Shown here: positions 36,351 through 48,500 of the stretch, in pieces
Numbering within the stretch: position 1 is the first letter of the stretch
How the letters are laid out: each line of letters starts with the position of its first letter
Source: Lepidodermella squamata
Taxonomy: Eukaryota > Gastrotricha
NCBI GenBank assembly: GCA_047495785.1
Contig: JBLDXI010000010.1
Span: 124,001 to 188,000, forward strand
Length of the DNA: 64,000 nucleotides
Direction: 5' to 3'
The notes under the pieces: model-generated
What the model was told of the DNA's origin: nothing
Databases searched by the model: none
What the model saw: the letters and a program-made list of their open reading frames with translations, nothing else
Position numbers and translations under genes: made by a program

Positions 36351-37999
36351 AATGAGCGCTCCTCGGTCCCAGGGAATGATAGGGATCAGACTACATATAG
36401 GGAGCTACTGTTGTAAAAACGGCTAAAGATAGCGATATAAAAACACATAAATAAACACCATCATTTTATAGGTAATTTTTTCTCACACATGTTAATTAGC
36501 GTTGACAGGCAAAATTATTTATGATATCAGCACATTAGGGTGACAACAGCCATATGCCAGCCAACTATAGCTGTGTAACACATACACACGTATGCTGTTG
36601 ACTTATTATCATTATTATTACCCGGCTAAAAGCAGTTTATCATCAGCGCACTGTTGTAATAAGGTATATTAGGCGCCTTCTAAAACCCGACTGTCACACT
36701 AGCAGCAAGAAGCTCGCGCGATAATGATGCCTTTTTAGCGTGCATGCCAGGTCGCTAGGTCAAGAGAATGCAGGCAGGTAGGTATTCGGCAAAGTTACCT
36801 ACCAGCAGCCGGCAATCTACATCCGGCGCCGTTTATACGCTGCGTGTCTCGTATTATGCAAATAATAATCTCTTGCGAGTTGTTCGAGCATACGCGACGA
36901 CGACGCCCTCATTCACCTTTTTAGATGGTGGTGGTAATAATTTCTCAATATTATGACGCGCGCAACGTTTAGGTATTGTAATAATAATAATAATGATAAA
37001 ACGCGCGCACGCACTTTTCCTTGTCAACCATGGCGAGCGAGCGGAAATTTGGATACATCTTAACATTGTGCGGGTATTTTAAGGTGGTGGCATGTGCGCA
37101 CTTTCCGGTTGCAAAACCACGAAAAGCCACGTATTAGCCACTTTTCAGCGAAATGTCACGATTTATCCCGCCTTGGTAAACACACCTTCCCATGCACTTA
37201 CAATCAACCTCGCCCCTTATACCATATATAGGGTGACATTTAACAGGTAGCACCGGAGGTAATTTAAACAGTCTTTTATTACTATTATCAAAATATTCGC
37301 GCCTAGGTTAATTATTACCCAAAGCACGTATCATCCGTTCGTTTCGATCGTGCTAGGCGATGTCTGGGTATGCGAAATGCGGAATTTGCGTACTAGGTAT
37401 AATATTACAACAATAACATATATTATTGCACTTGTTGCGCGCGTCCCGGCGCCCGGGCGAGGTGCAAATATTGTAATCAACATCGGCTACCAATTATCTG
37501 TGTTTTCCACCCCGCGCTCATCATCGGCGATTATATTGTTTTGTTTACTTGCCCGGTGTATACGGATATTTCCGCGAATATAACCACCAACAACAAAGCA
37601 GGCCGGTGAAAATATTATATAGCGGAGCCGCTTCTCATCCTCCAATAATGAAACAGATAATGATTTTTATATAATTTGAAGCAGAGCCTTCCTACCTTGT
37701 TTGCGGCGCGCGAATTATGAATCACCGCGCGAAGGCGGAGCCGCGATGATGGCGTCGACTTATTACCATATCAAACACTGGAAAATGGCCGAGTCCCGAC
37801 ACCTTTTAGCAAAATTATTCTTGCTAAATATCTTTCGCCATACATTACCGTTTTGTTTTTGTTTTCCCGCGCAACCGATAACATGTTATTTCCGTTTCTC
37901 CCCCGCTACTCCTTTCAAACCCGTTACCATTATGAAATATTTTTTCTTAGGCTTTCCACTGGCGATTAAGCGATTTTCCTGCGTGTACCGACTTAAACT
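36351..37999. other. Intergenic, nothing recognised
   Basis: ORFs are short and lack similarity to known families. CpG-bearing patches lie near 36680-37080 and 37430-37450. Confidence 0.5.
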
Positions 38000-38340
38000 C
38001 TGAGCGGTCGCAACATTTGAGAAATATATTTCGCCATTTTTCTGAGCGATAATTCTGAATTTGGTACGACAATCCACTATGCGACAATTCAGAAAATTAT
38101 CCGCCGATTTTTTTGAATTGCCGCTAAATTCATTTTTCTGAGTTGTCGCGTTCTGAGTTTTCGCTCAGAAAAATAGCGTAATAATCTGCTGAAATGTCGC
38201 ATTCAGATTTTTCTTAGCTAATTCTGAAATGTTATGCTTTCAAAAATTGCGGAATATTTTTCTGAGTTGTCGTTTTCTGAATTGTTCGTTCTGAAATTTC
38301 GATTTCTGGGCCATCCGTTCTGATTTGTCGTAGCGCCTTT
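38000..38340. repeat. Degenerate TTCTGA-TTGTCG repeat array
   Basis: About ten imperfect copies of a 12-16 bp unit close to TTCTGARTTGTCG occur here, some inverted (GCGACAATTCAGAA). A 10-bp inverted pair, TTTTTCTGAG and CTCAGAAAAA, could fold near 38133-38173. The array ends about 275 bp upstream of the PDZ gene ATG. Confidence 0.6.
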
Positions 38341-38614
38341 TCTCTGATTTTTGATCATTTTCTTTACCAAAAATTCCATTATTCCAATTTTTTGCTATTA
38401 TTTAATTTTAATTGCTATTTTCCCATCAGGATTTTATAATTAGAAATTACTATTCTGCTTATGCGTTTGTAACCCGTTTCGCGGCCTAAAACCTAAAACT
38501 GCGGTTGCGGTTCATTAGCAACTTGGTAATTGGTTTTGCGGTCACATCATAATTTTGATTGCATCACCGTCGCTATTTTATTAACACACCCGACATTTGA
38601 TATTTGGCGAGAAA

Positions 38615-41062
38615 ATGCGCGGAAATTCTGCGTCTACCAGCGATGTGACGTCATCGTCGCTTCAAGCGATCCGCAGCGCTTTCGGCCTATCGTCATCCTC
38701 CTTAATGAATTCAGCTGAATCAGCGCTAGCCGCTTTGGGAAATATTATCAACTCATCGACGCCGACATCAACCGCCGGGAATAACAGCACGTTGCCTGAT
38801 ATTGAATCGGAGGAAAATCTTTCCACACCTGGCGGTAAAATGTTCTGGCCCAAATTGGGTAGTAGCAGCAGTAAGAGCGGGAAGTCGCGGAGTCAGCAAA
38901 AAATTCTATTGGCGCAGATCGCTCGGCTTCAAACTGAGCTGCAAATCCAGGCGGTTCGGCACCAAAGTGCGATAGCCGAATTTCGCCGACGTCTGGCTTA
39001 TGTCAGCGCTCGGCAACCTCACACGCCTCTAGCGGTCGAAAAAACGCACGTTATCTGGATTCCACTTGCTGGGGTTAATTCTCTGGATAATTCACCTGGA
39101 TGCGATTCGGCTATTAGCGACCTCTCAACCACTGTTGGAGCAGCAGTGGCCAGAAAACTCGGCTTCAGTGTTCTACCAGATGGAACGGTAATTTAAAAAT
39201 TTAAAACTTAATTAATTAAAATTTAGATTAAATGATTAAATTTTAATTCCTTTTTTTAATAAATTTTTCAAATATTTCTACAGGGCCTGGGAGGTGCGAT
39301 AGTTACATCAGTCCTCAGTGAATCTGTGGCATTTGACGCCGGTCTTCATATTTTCGATCGCATCAGCAAAGTTGATGGCATCGATGTCTGCCAGCCCTCG
39401 ATCACTTTCGCTCATCTCGTTGATTTATTGAAAAATTGCTCAAAATCAGTTCTCACGCTGGAAGTTGCGCGGTTCGAAGAACCCTCGCCAAAACCAGACG
39501 CTTTCGATCAATTGCCGCAAAATTTATCCGCAAGTAGCGAGAAGGAAAATCAATGTTCTTGCCAGTGCCAGAAATTAAAGCCAAACAAAGTCACAGTAGC
39601 TAGTGTTGCTGTTCAAACCTTGCCGTGCTTAAATCCTTGGTTTTTAGCGGATGTTAGAACGAATAGGTAAGGTCCATCTTAATTATTTTTGCGTTTTTTT
39701 TATAATTTAATTTCCTCTCAATAGTTGTGCGGTTCGAACTCTTCGAAACGGTGCCCAAGAAAAGTTGTTGAATAAAACTTGCCCAGCACCGGAGCCAGTT
39801 TCTACAGATCTCAAACCTTCTGCCCAAGCTCAAACCGACCATATTCAGCCGTCAAACATCGCAAAACCGCTCGTTTCAATACCATCGGCAAGCTCTCTCG
39901 CTAATTTCATCCCGCCTCCCAACATTTCGATGGTCCATCAGCCGGTCGTGCCCGTAATTTCGTTGTCGGCTGAAACAGAGGAAGTTGGGCCGTGTGGAAT
40001 TTCAGTGAAATGGCCGAGTCAAACATCGGATGATTCAGCCATTAATGTTACTGCGAATCAGAGCGTTGGAGAGCCTTCGACTACAACAATGTTCTCAGAG
40101 AAAACCTGGCGAACTTCGTCGTCTTCTACGACACGTAAGAATTTCCAATAATTTTTTAATTATTTGTTCATGAATTTCAAATTTTAGTAAGCTTTACCAA
40201 CTCGCAATCAGCGGACCACAAAAGCATCGGCTCTGACCGGAGTTCATCCAGCGGAAATAAGGATGCTTCATGTTATTCGTCTGAAACTGGCAGTAATATC
40301 CCTACTCCTGAAAAGAGCACGCCACAAACGCCGGGTGTCGACAATTTCCAACGACCCGTGACAATGTACACGAATAGCCAACATCTTGCTCATACAATTC
40401 GAATTCAGCAACACTTGTTCATCCAAGCTCAATCAAGTAAAGCCAAGTTGGTGGAGGATGATCAGCAGCCAGGTTTCGATGATGAAATCGATGGGTTGTC
40501 GCAACAGAATGCCTCCTGTTCCAATATTGGAAATGATTCGCGCATGAGTGAGCACGATGATGAAGTCGCTAAGCGGCGATTGAGCTCGTTCTCATACGCG
40601 TCCTGTACGTCTTCGCCTATTACGACGCCGCCAACAACGAACCGTTATCGGAAATCTGCGGAAGTGGTTGATGATGCGCTGTCATGGAATGATGGTTCGA
40701 GTTTGGGAGACAAGCGGCGTGATGCCTCTTCGGCTGACGCGTGCCGTGATTTCCGGTGGGTGGTTAAAGTCAAATCAGACGGAACTCGACGAATCGTGAG
40801 ACGTCCAGTCGATGGCCAGAATTCGTCGTTAAGCAAAGAATCTAATGAGAAGGAGGAAATCGAGAGAAAGGACAGATCAAGGCATTCTAAGAAGCATCAT
40901 CGCCATCGACACCACGACATGCTGGACGAATCAAACGCTGGGGATGACGAATCTTTCAAAGAAAAGCCTCATCACAGGAAAAATAAGCGCGAAGAAATTG
41001 AAAAGGATAGGTCGACCACAAAGCGCCGTTCTGATGTTGTACTGGCTGTAACAACCGTTTGA
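38615..41062 (+). CDS. PDZ-domain protein, PDZRN3/4-like (C-terminal half of the family)
   Basis: Exons 38615-39187, 39284-39666, 39725-40134 and 40188-41062 join in phase to 746 aa. One PDZ domain straddles the first intron: LGFSVLPDG (carboxylate loop), GLGGAIVTSVLSESVAFDAG, then DRISKVDGIDV. Further on, TMYTNSQHLAHTIRIQQHLF and FRWVVKVKSDGTRRIVRRPV resemble conserved C-terminal blocks of PDZRN3/PDZRN4 and the insect Slo-interacting protein. The N-terminus is Ser-rich with a short coiled coil (KILLAQIARLQTELQIQ), and no RING finger is present, so this is not an E3 ligase as modelled. The tail is strongly basic with a His-rich run. A membrane or cytoskeletal scaffold is likely. The family call rests on remembered motifs. 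Confidence 0.75.
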
Positions 41063-41215
41063 TTTCTAACTGAAGAGATACTCATTATTCCTTGTTCGGA
41101 AAATAATTGCCTAGATTTTAGTGGTTTCTTTCTGAAACGATTGCTCCATTCTATCTCTTGTATTGCTCTACGTTGCTTGAATAATTTTTAATGCAAAGCC
41201 AAAGAAGACAGAAAC

Positions 41216-41221
41216 AATAAA
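41216..41221 (+). terminator. Poly(A) signal of the PDZ gene
   Basis: AATAAA lies about 155 nt past the stop codon. Confidence 0.5.
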
Positions 41222-42210
41222 AAAAGTCAGCAATCGCATATAGCGTCTTTTATGATCTCCCTTGAAAATGGATCGGCTGGTGTCATATTCAGCGCTCCTG
41301 AAAGCTGAAAATTTGTTAGCTTATCTAATTTGACTTCGATTTCAAGCTCGCAGCAATTAGCGCGTGGCTGCTGCTTGGAGGTTTAGGCGTGAAGCTCTGC
41401 CGGACTATCTATCGTCTATCGGATCGCTCAGTTGAACCAATTCTAGATTGCTGTCGTCGCAAGCAGCCAGAAAGTAGTTGCTTATAAGTTTTCAGAAGAA
41501 GATGAACACTTCAGACATTACAGCTCCATAGTAAGCCGGTCGAATTAGCCAAAAGCATACGAGGAGCCCCGTCCTTTCCCTACCTTTCCATGGGCAGGTC
41601 CCCGGACTCCTCCGGGGACTGCTGTTAGTCGGAAGACGAGAGTTTGTCCTTGAAGAATGCGGCAGACTTCCGTCGATTTCCTTGTTAATCTCTTGCAAAT
41701 CTTTTAAACTTTTTTGAATACTCATTCTATTCAATTTTATTTCTATGAATATTCAAATTTATGCAAATTAGGTCTCGCCTAATTTAGAGGAGAGACGTCT
41801 TAGTGCTCGTGCTGGGTTTACCCTCATCGACAGATTTTGTGTAGAGTGAGAGGCGAAAACTTCGACGAGAGCAGCATATTGTTACACGGTTGTCGCGCAG
41901 TCCCGTTTGACAACTAAGGAAGCCTTGCGGAGTGGAGTATTAACTGCGCCACACGAGAATAACTTATTCGAGGGAGGGTTCTGTTTCAAAAGGAGGTAGA
42001 ACAACAAAGCCGCGTGAGTTCTACCCCACTCCGCTCGCCCTGCTCGCTCCGTCTCGCAGTTACAATGTGAGAAGAGAAGCAGTGGAGTTTTAACTGCGCC
42101 ACTGGCGAGACGGTAGGCTCAGAACATCACTCCATCGGTGGGAAGTCTTTCAATGATTTAGTCAGCTGAGTATTTCACTGAAAATCACTGAAGCCTATTG
42201 CAGTTAACAA

Positions 42211-42280
42211 AGAGTCATTTTAGCTATATGCAATCTCATTGCAGTTAACAAATGAGATTGCATATAGCTAAAATGACTCT
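42211..42280. repeat. Perfect 30-bp inverted repeat with 10-nt loop
   Basis: Arms 42211-42240 (AGAGTCATTTTAGC...) and 42251-42280 are exact reverse complements. The loop is GCAGTTAACA, and CAGTTAACA also sits just before the left arm. Confidence 0.95.
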
Positions 42281-43046
42281 GATTGCGCTTCTGATTCACA
42301 TACGATACTTTTCCAATGCCCCCTCGCCTTCAATTCAACATTAGTAGGCACCAGCATACGATGATCAGAGCAGAACTCCGCGTCACTGAGGTGTGTTTTA
42401 TCACTGTAACACTTACTGTAACACTGTAACACACCGTTCGATAGTAGTCGATCAAATGTCCTGTGTGGAAGACTTCTGATTTTCATTGATCATCGTTTCA
42501 TTCGGTCAACTGAGAGTAAATATATTGCTGTCACACGACGCCTGCAATGCCATTGAAATGTGATTGCAGACTACAATTCCCGCTTCTCTTGTGCGTAGGA
42601 TTCGCAGATGACACACTCTCAACACCCACACTTTTTCTAGGTCAAAAGCACGGTTGCCGTTGTTCAGAACAATGTTCAACATTGGTTACATTGTTTATTT
42701 TTGTTCAACATCCGAACTCCGAACACATGAATTATAGGTTTCAGATCATCTGATTTATAGAAAACATAGCCTAATGCCTCGAGCACACAATTAAGGTTTC
42801 GCTGAACTCATGTCGACTCACGTTTTATTATTATTACAGGATTGCTGCTCCTTGAGGAATCTCCGGAGTCATTCTAGACTTACTTACAGAATTATGTACT
42901 CTTTTATCAATGATAATCACGCTGTGTTATCTTTGAGTTAAAATTAATAACAGATCAGTGATCAGTGGTCAATGACATGTGAGTTTCGTATCTAATAAAG
43001 AGCAAGTAATATCGGAAGAAAGCTTCTCTACGACATAGCTAACCTC

Positions 43047-43074
43047 TATTTATTTATTTATTTATTTATTTATT
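43047..43074. repeat. TTTA microsatellite
   Basis: About seven tandem TATT units lie beside the non-LTR fragment, and could be part of a retroelement tail. Confidence 0.9.
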
Positions 43075-43165
43075 GAGCATAAATCCCATTGTTGAGAGCT
43101 CGAAGTGTGAAAAGGGGCGAGTGAAAAAACAATTAGGCAGAGATACGGTGTCTAATCAGGCCGTT

Positions 43166-43489
43166 TCATAAGTCGCAACAATCAGTACACAACAATACAA
43201 CAAATGTAGTAAAAATAATCAACAATTTAAGAAGTGTTTGTAGACTATTTGTCGGCAGTCTTTTGCGCTCGCGCAAGCTTTGAGACCGCAGTCGCACGTT
43301 GGTAGAGTGCCGTCGTAATCGCCAATATCGATTGCTCGATGTTGTGAGCAATGGAAATTGACTGGCAGGGTGTTGAAAAATTTCGGGCCTCGATAGCTCA
43401 GGCTGGCCATTCCGAAATCGAGCCGCATCTTCGGTACCTGGAAGGTTAAGCGCGAGCTGCGAAGGCGACTTGGCTTGCTGACTGTTCAA
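43166..43489 (-). mobile_element. Non-LTR retrotransposon fragment (ORF2 C-terminus)
   Basis: In the minus frame spanning 43219-43465 the translation contains SRLTFQVPKMRLDFG and SLSYRGPKFFNTLP. These resemble the Arg-rich and SF-YRGP-LWN-LP motifs at the end of CR1/jockey-type reverse transcriptase ORFs. A Cys-rich tail (PTCDCGLKACASAKDC) follows. No RT catalytic domain is present, so only a 3' remnant survives. The assignment comes from motif memory. Confidence 0.5.
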
Positions 43490-44291
43490 TCATCAGTTCA
43501 ATACCTAACCATCAGTAATTGTTTAGTTTTGTATTCGAAAAACTATTATCAGAAGAACGCTTTTATATGATAGAGCTAATTCCTCTAAGGGTACGCATTC
43601 CGAGATCTAACCTTTACGCATCTAGAGAGAGCAGAAGCATAATGCTGAGAGATGAAGCTACCCTGAGAGGTCTTCGCAAATGGAATAATATTGACATCAG
43701 CCATCAGCCACAATCCAATTAGTTTGTGCTAATGTTATTCCTCTTGAATAATCTTGAACTTCTAGATCTTCTCAGAAATTTACCGGCTGAATTCCTTGGA
43801 GATTAATATATCGAGCGCAATTGTGCTTCCAATTTGGATTTTGAGTTTGCATATTTTTCGTTAGAAGAGTGATAGAACCGAGAGAAATTCTGAGGTCAGA
43901 ATCGTCAATAAGCCCAGAAGTGTAGATGCTTGTCATTCATCATTATCCGCGTTGAACGATCCTTACCTGAGCATTTGAGCTCAACCACAGAAAGGCACCA
44001 TAAAAAGCACAGAGAGACATAAGTTTTGTTCTCTATGCTCTCAAGTTGCTCGTTTACTCGTTTACTAAATGAGTGTTGGCTTTGACTCACTGGTATAACT
44101 TCTTTAAAACGAAGGACAAATGCACTCGCTAACTCACAGTTGGAGTTAAAGTTTTGATTCGATTATTACAGATGGCCACTGCGGTTACGTAAATGTCAGC
44201 GCTCGTGCGAGTTCGAAGTTATCAATTCAATTCAGCATGACATCAACGTGGTCTGTACCAAAACTAAGATATATTAGCTTGACGGCGCAGA
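43490..44291. other. Gene-free region
   Basis: A 67-codon plus frame at 43519-43722 (SRESRSIMLRDEATLRGLRK) may be another decayed retroelement end. Nothing else is recognised. Confidence 0.35.
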
Positions 44292-44733
44292 TACCGTAAA
44301 CTACAGTATAAAGGCCGCATCCTGAATAAAGGCCGCACCCGAATAATCGCCGCAAAAACACCCCATTTTCAACAATTTGGCAATAATAAAGGCCGCGCGC
44401 GAATAATCGCCGCACTTGACAGCGATTAGCAGTCACCCTCAATGAAACACCTGGGGTGACTCCGAGTAGACGGATTATCCGCACTTCTTAGCGAATATGT
44501 AAACTCATAGCGCTAGCTGCAGATCTTGATTACAGTGAGATCCGGCCTCTGGCGCACCTGTTACACCCGTTAGTAGTGAATAAACTGCTAGTTCAGCGTG
44601 ACGGCTGAAAATTCAAGAAAATAAAGGCCGCACTCGAATAATCGCCGCACCTTAATAATCGCCGCATTTTTCACCCCTTTCTGAAAAATCAGGAAAATTA
44701 ATCGCCGCGGCCTCTATACTGTAGTTTACGGTA
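44292..44733. mobile_element. MITE with 27-bp terminal inverted repeats
   Basis: Ends 44292-44318 (taccgtaaactacagtataa...) and 44707-44733 are inverted repeats matching at 26 of 27 positions, starting with TA, as expected for a Tc1/mariner-like TA target site. Inside, the unit AATAATCGCCGCA and the related AAAGGCCGCAC recur at least seven times near both ends, like subterminal transposase-binding repeats. There is no coding capacity. Confidence 0.85.
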
Positions 44734-45552
44734 AATCATACCTCTAGAGACAAATTGAGATACGCAACTGAGCACAATAAAATTGAATGAAGAATTCCGA
44801 TGAGAGCTTGCGGGAGCTTGTAAAACTGAGTTGTGGGAACAGCTGATCGAACGCGCCGATACTCGCTGGTGTCATGCAGTGAACACATTGAAAACGCATC
44901 GTCACGCTGACTGCATGCTTTCACGCTGATCGTCTAGCTAGGGCTGGGTGACTTACTCAATGCCACGAACATCTGACCGCTGCTCTACTCGAACTCTTGA
45001 CTCTTTTGAATGGGAGATCTGATATTTCAAGCTGGCCGCTGGCTTTTCTAGCCGCTGGCTCTTAATAGACCTTTTCTATATAAAACATAAAACTCCTTTT
45101 TTCCGCAAGACAACGCAAGACAATGGGACCTGCCCATTACGCCACGCTGCAAGCGCAGCGCAGCGGCGTAAGAAAATACCTTTCCTCCCAAGCATTTTTT
45201 GCGAAATCCGACAAGGAAATATATTAGCAAGAAGTTATTAGAAGCTGTCTGATTCAATTCCAGAGTGCGCAGTTTTCAAAGGTGAGCGCCAAGATAAGTG
45301 CCCAGGTGCCCACAACATCAACGAGACGAACAAAACAACAAACAAAACGAAAACAGCAACATTATGCTGCAAATAATTTATTGATTAAATAGCGTTCATC
45401 TTCAGTAAAATTAATAATCAAAAGCCATTATTGTTGAATTTGTTAAAAATATTTTTGCTAGCGATCATAGCGTTCTTAGCAACGACCGGCTCCCCTGTGT
45501 TTTCATCAAATTCTTTGAGGTGGAAATTTGACGTCCAGCTTTCTATCCCACG
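44734..45552. other. Upstream region of DNAI4
   Basis: No gene is seen. TGGGACCTGCCCA near 45124 shares its core with TGGGCAGGTCCC near 41592 in the opposite orientation, possibly ends of one repeat family. The direct repeat GCCGCTGGCT occurs twice near 45040. Confidence 0.35.
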
Positions 45553-48500
45553 ATGAATAAGCAGAAGTCCGAGTAAGTAATTCTATTAAACGCCTTATAT
45601 TTACGTATTTACGCATTTTATTTTCAGTCTCACGAAGTCGGTAGCCCCAAATATGGGATCGTTAACCAAAAAGCCCAGCAATCTTCGGTCGACGATTGCG
45701 AAGAAGCCAACAAATCTAATAGGCGGAAACGCTACCGCGGCGGTATTGCCTGATAAATACGTTTCACCTGTCAGAGTAAGCATGATTAAATGATCTTTTT
45801 CCAGGGAAAATTGCCAAAGAAGCAGAAGGTTTTTAAAATAGTATACTTCTCGAGATCGTCTGTGATTAATCATAGTTATTCGTTTACTAGAGTAACTTTG
45901 ATGCACCCTAGAAATAAGTCCATAGATCAAATAGTAATCAATCTTAGAAATATTTCGGAATGATTTCTTTGCTGCGCGGCTGAATGAATCTACTAATTCT
46001 TTTCAGGTTTATGATGAGAACGGCGTAGATGTGACGCCTTTGCCGCTAACAGTTGTTGGAGAATCCCTGGCAGCCAAGCGTGCGGGTATGCACGACACTC
46101 CGGGGACACCAACTGATGCACTGTCTCAGCCATCATATGCGGCGACTACTACGCTAGGCACACAACTTGGAGGAGGTCCTTTCAGTCGCTCAATATTTCA
46201 ATCGAGCCAAATGATGGCTAGTGAATACATGGATGAAGGGCTCGATATTGGTGGTGGTGGCGCTGATCACGGCGTCTGGACACGTAAATGCAGCATCTTT
46301 TGATTTTAATTTTTCTATTATTGACATTCCAGAATCCTTGCGCAATGAGCTACCAAAGGAAGAACTGACTGAAGATGATCTTGTAAAGGAAGTAGTTTTG
46401 ACTTTGTCTGAGACTGACACGATGTGGATTTTCGAACTGGTGCCGACAACTGTTAATAAGGAGCTGGAAGAGGCACGAGTTGTTGAGGCGAATAATGAGA
46501 AATATCGTCAGGTAAACTTAGTACAATGGCATCATCTGGTTATAAAAATTCGTTTCCTACGGGTTTTAGTTGTGCAAGACTCGCATTGGCAATGACTTGT
46601 ATACCGAGCGTGGAATGAATACGTTTACCGAAGATCCTAAGACGCGGCAAATTCAAACTGACAAAATAACATATCAGGAGAAAGAGGCCATGTGCACAAC
46701 GTGGGATATGTACGATACCTACGACAGTCTCATCGACAAAGGTAAACTTGATATTCACTAAGAATTAAATTAAATTATTTCTCGAACCCCACGTTTTTCC
46801 TTCAATCATTGGATAACTTTCTTCTTGGGTATTTCAGACGCTATCAAACGAAGTAAGCGATATAACCCCATTGCGTGAACAATTTATAATCAATTCACAA
46901 TTTTGCTTGACGATTTTGCTAACAAATCACTTGAATTTAACGTTACATTACTAGTATCCCGCTTTTGAAGTTCAAGTAGTATTGGGTAAGCATATTATCT
47001 AGAGAAAACGTTAAAATTGCCGACAGATAGATGCTTACCTAGCATGTTTACATGAACATTGTTTTTACTGTATTTTTCAAATTGCCCACAGACGTCGATG
47101 ACGAGCCGGAATCTTTCGAAGGTAAAGACGCCAATCCCGAAAAGCAGGCGGCTGAAGGTGAAGTGGTACCCGCGAAAGACGACGAGGAAGACGATGGCAT
47201 CGAGGCTGATGCCGCCTCACTTGGAGCAGCTTCTGCCTCTTCGAGTCGCATGCACAGCGTTATCGCAAGTGCCAATGTATCAGTAGCAGGAAGTCAGAGA
47301 CCGGGCTCAACAATGCCAGATGGCAACACGCCTGCTCCTCTCGTTAAAGTTAACAAATCAGCGTTGAAGGTAAAATTCAACCTACAGCCCGTGAGCATTT
47401 ACTTAAAAGTTGAACTTTCAGTCGGAAAAACTGAAACAAGATTTATTTTACATGGAGCGATGCGTCAATATGAACACCTATCAGCCCAAGCTTGCAATCT
47501 ATAGAGGATTTGAGGTTATCCAAGGTTGGTCTATAAACTCAAATGTCTTTCAAATAGCTACAGCAAATTTCTATATAAACTCTCTTTAAATTAATGTGAT
47601 CATTTCATTTCCAGGATATAAGGGTGAGCGTACATTTTTAGAAGTTGAACAGCCGTATAGTTGTTATAGCCGTGCTGTATTAGGTCCTGTAGCATCAATT
47701 TGATTTGAACATTGTCTGTATTCTCATCGTCCTCCTATATTTCGAAATTATTCCATACCAAGCAATTATATCTAGATTAATGTTTAGTTGACAGTTTCGT
47801 TGATTCCACGAGTCTTAAATATCCAAATAAAATGCAACTTTTTACCGCGCAGAAATGCTGTCGAACGACGAAGCCGCTCTTCTCCTGAATCAGAAAACTG
47901 GTTTCTGCCTGGAGCGTTTGTGGATATACACTTGTGGCATTACAAAACCTCACAATATTTCCTGCCTGGCGTGGAATGGAAAAAATCCTGATATAATTGC
48001 CGTAGGCTACGGACAATTTGAATTTACTGACAAGAAACCTGGAGTTATTTGCTGCTGGTCTTTGAAAAATCCTGAGTACCCCGAGCGTCTATATCATTGC
48101 CCATGTGGCGTTACGGCTCTCGCCTTTTCTCGACAAAATCCAAACCTCCTCGCGGTGAGATTTTTTAAATTCTAAAATAGCCTACCTTTTCATCTTAAAT
48201 TTTGCCAGGCTGGACTCGAGGATGGTAGTATAGCAGTCTATAACGTGATGACACGTCAACCAGATCCAATCGTCGATAGTTTGTGAGTTGAAAATCGTAG
48301 AATAATTGAAATTTTCTAGGAATTTTTAGCTGCATAGATTATTTTTTGTTCATTCACGCGTAAAAATAGCTACTTCATTGTAAAATTTAACTAATAGCGG
48401 ACACGCTGAGAAAAATCAGGGCAAAGCGAACAGGTAAATTTCGATGAATCAACACATTCGCACTCTTTGATCTGAAAACGAAAAAAATCTTCTTTTCCAC

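Larger units (their letters stand above)
41222..43165. other. Gene-free region with repeat debris
   Basis: No host gene is seen. Contents include a GC hairpin near 41600 (GTCCCCGG / CCGGGGAC), a short palindrome at 41765-41785 (AAATTAGG / CCTAATTT), and a roughly 21-bp direct repeat AGTGGAGTWTTAACTGCGCC at about 41931 and 42079. A 30-bp perfect hairpin lies at 42211-42280 and a TTTA tract at 43047-43074. Confidence 0.5.

Noticed and set aside
43519-43722. Plus-strand 67-codon ORF with a possible retroelement-like end
   Set aside because: Similarity to reverse-transcriptase tails is too weak, and no flanking motif supports it.
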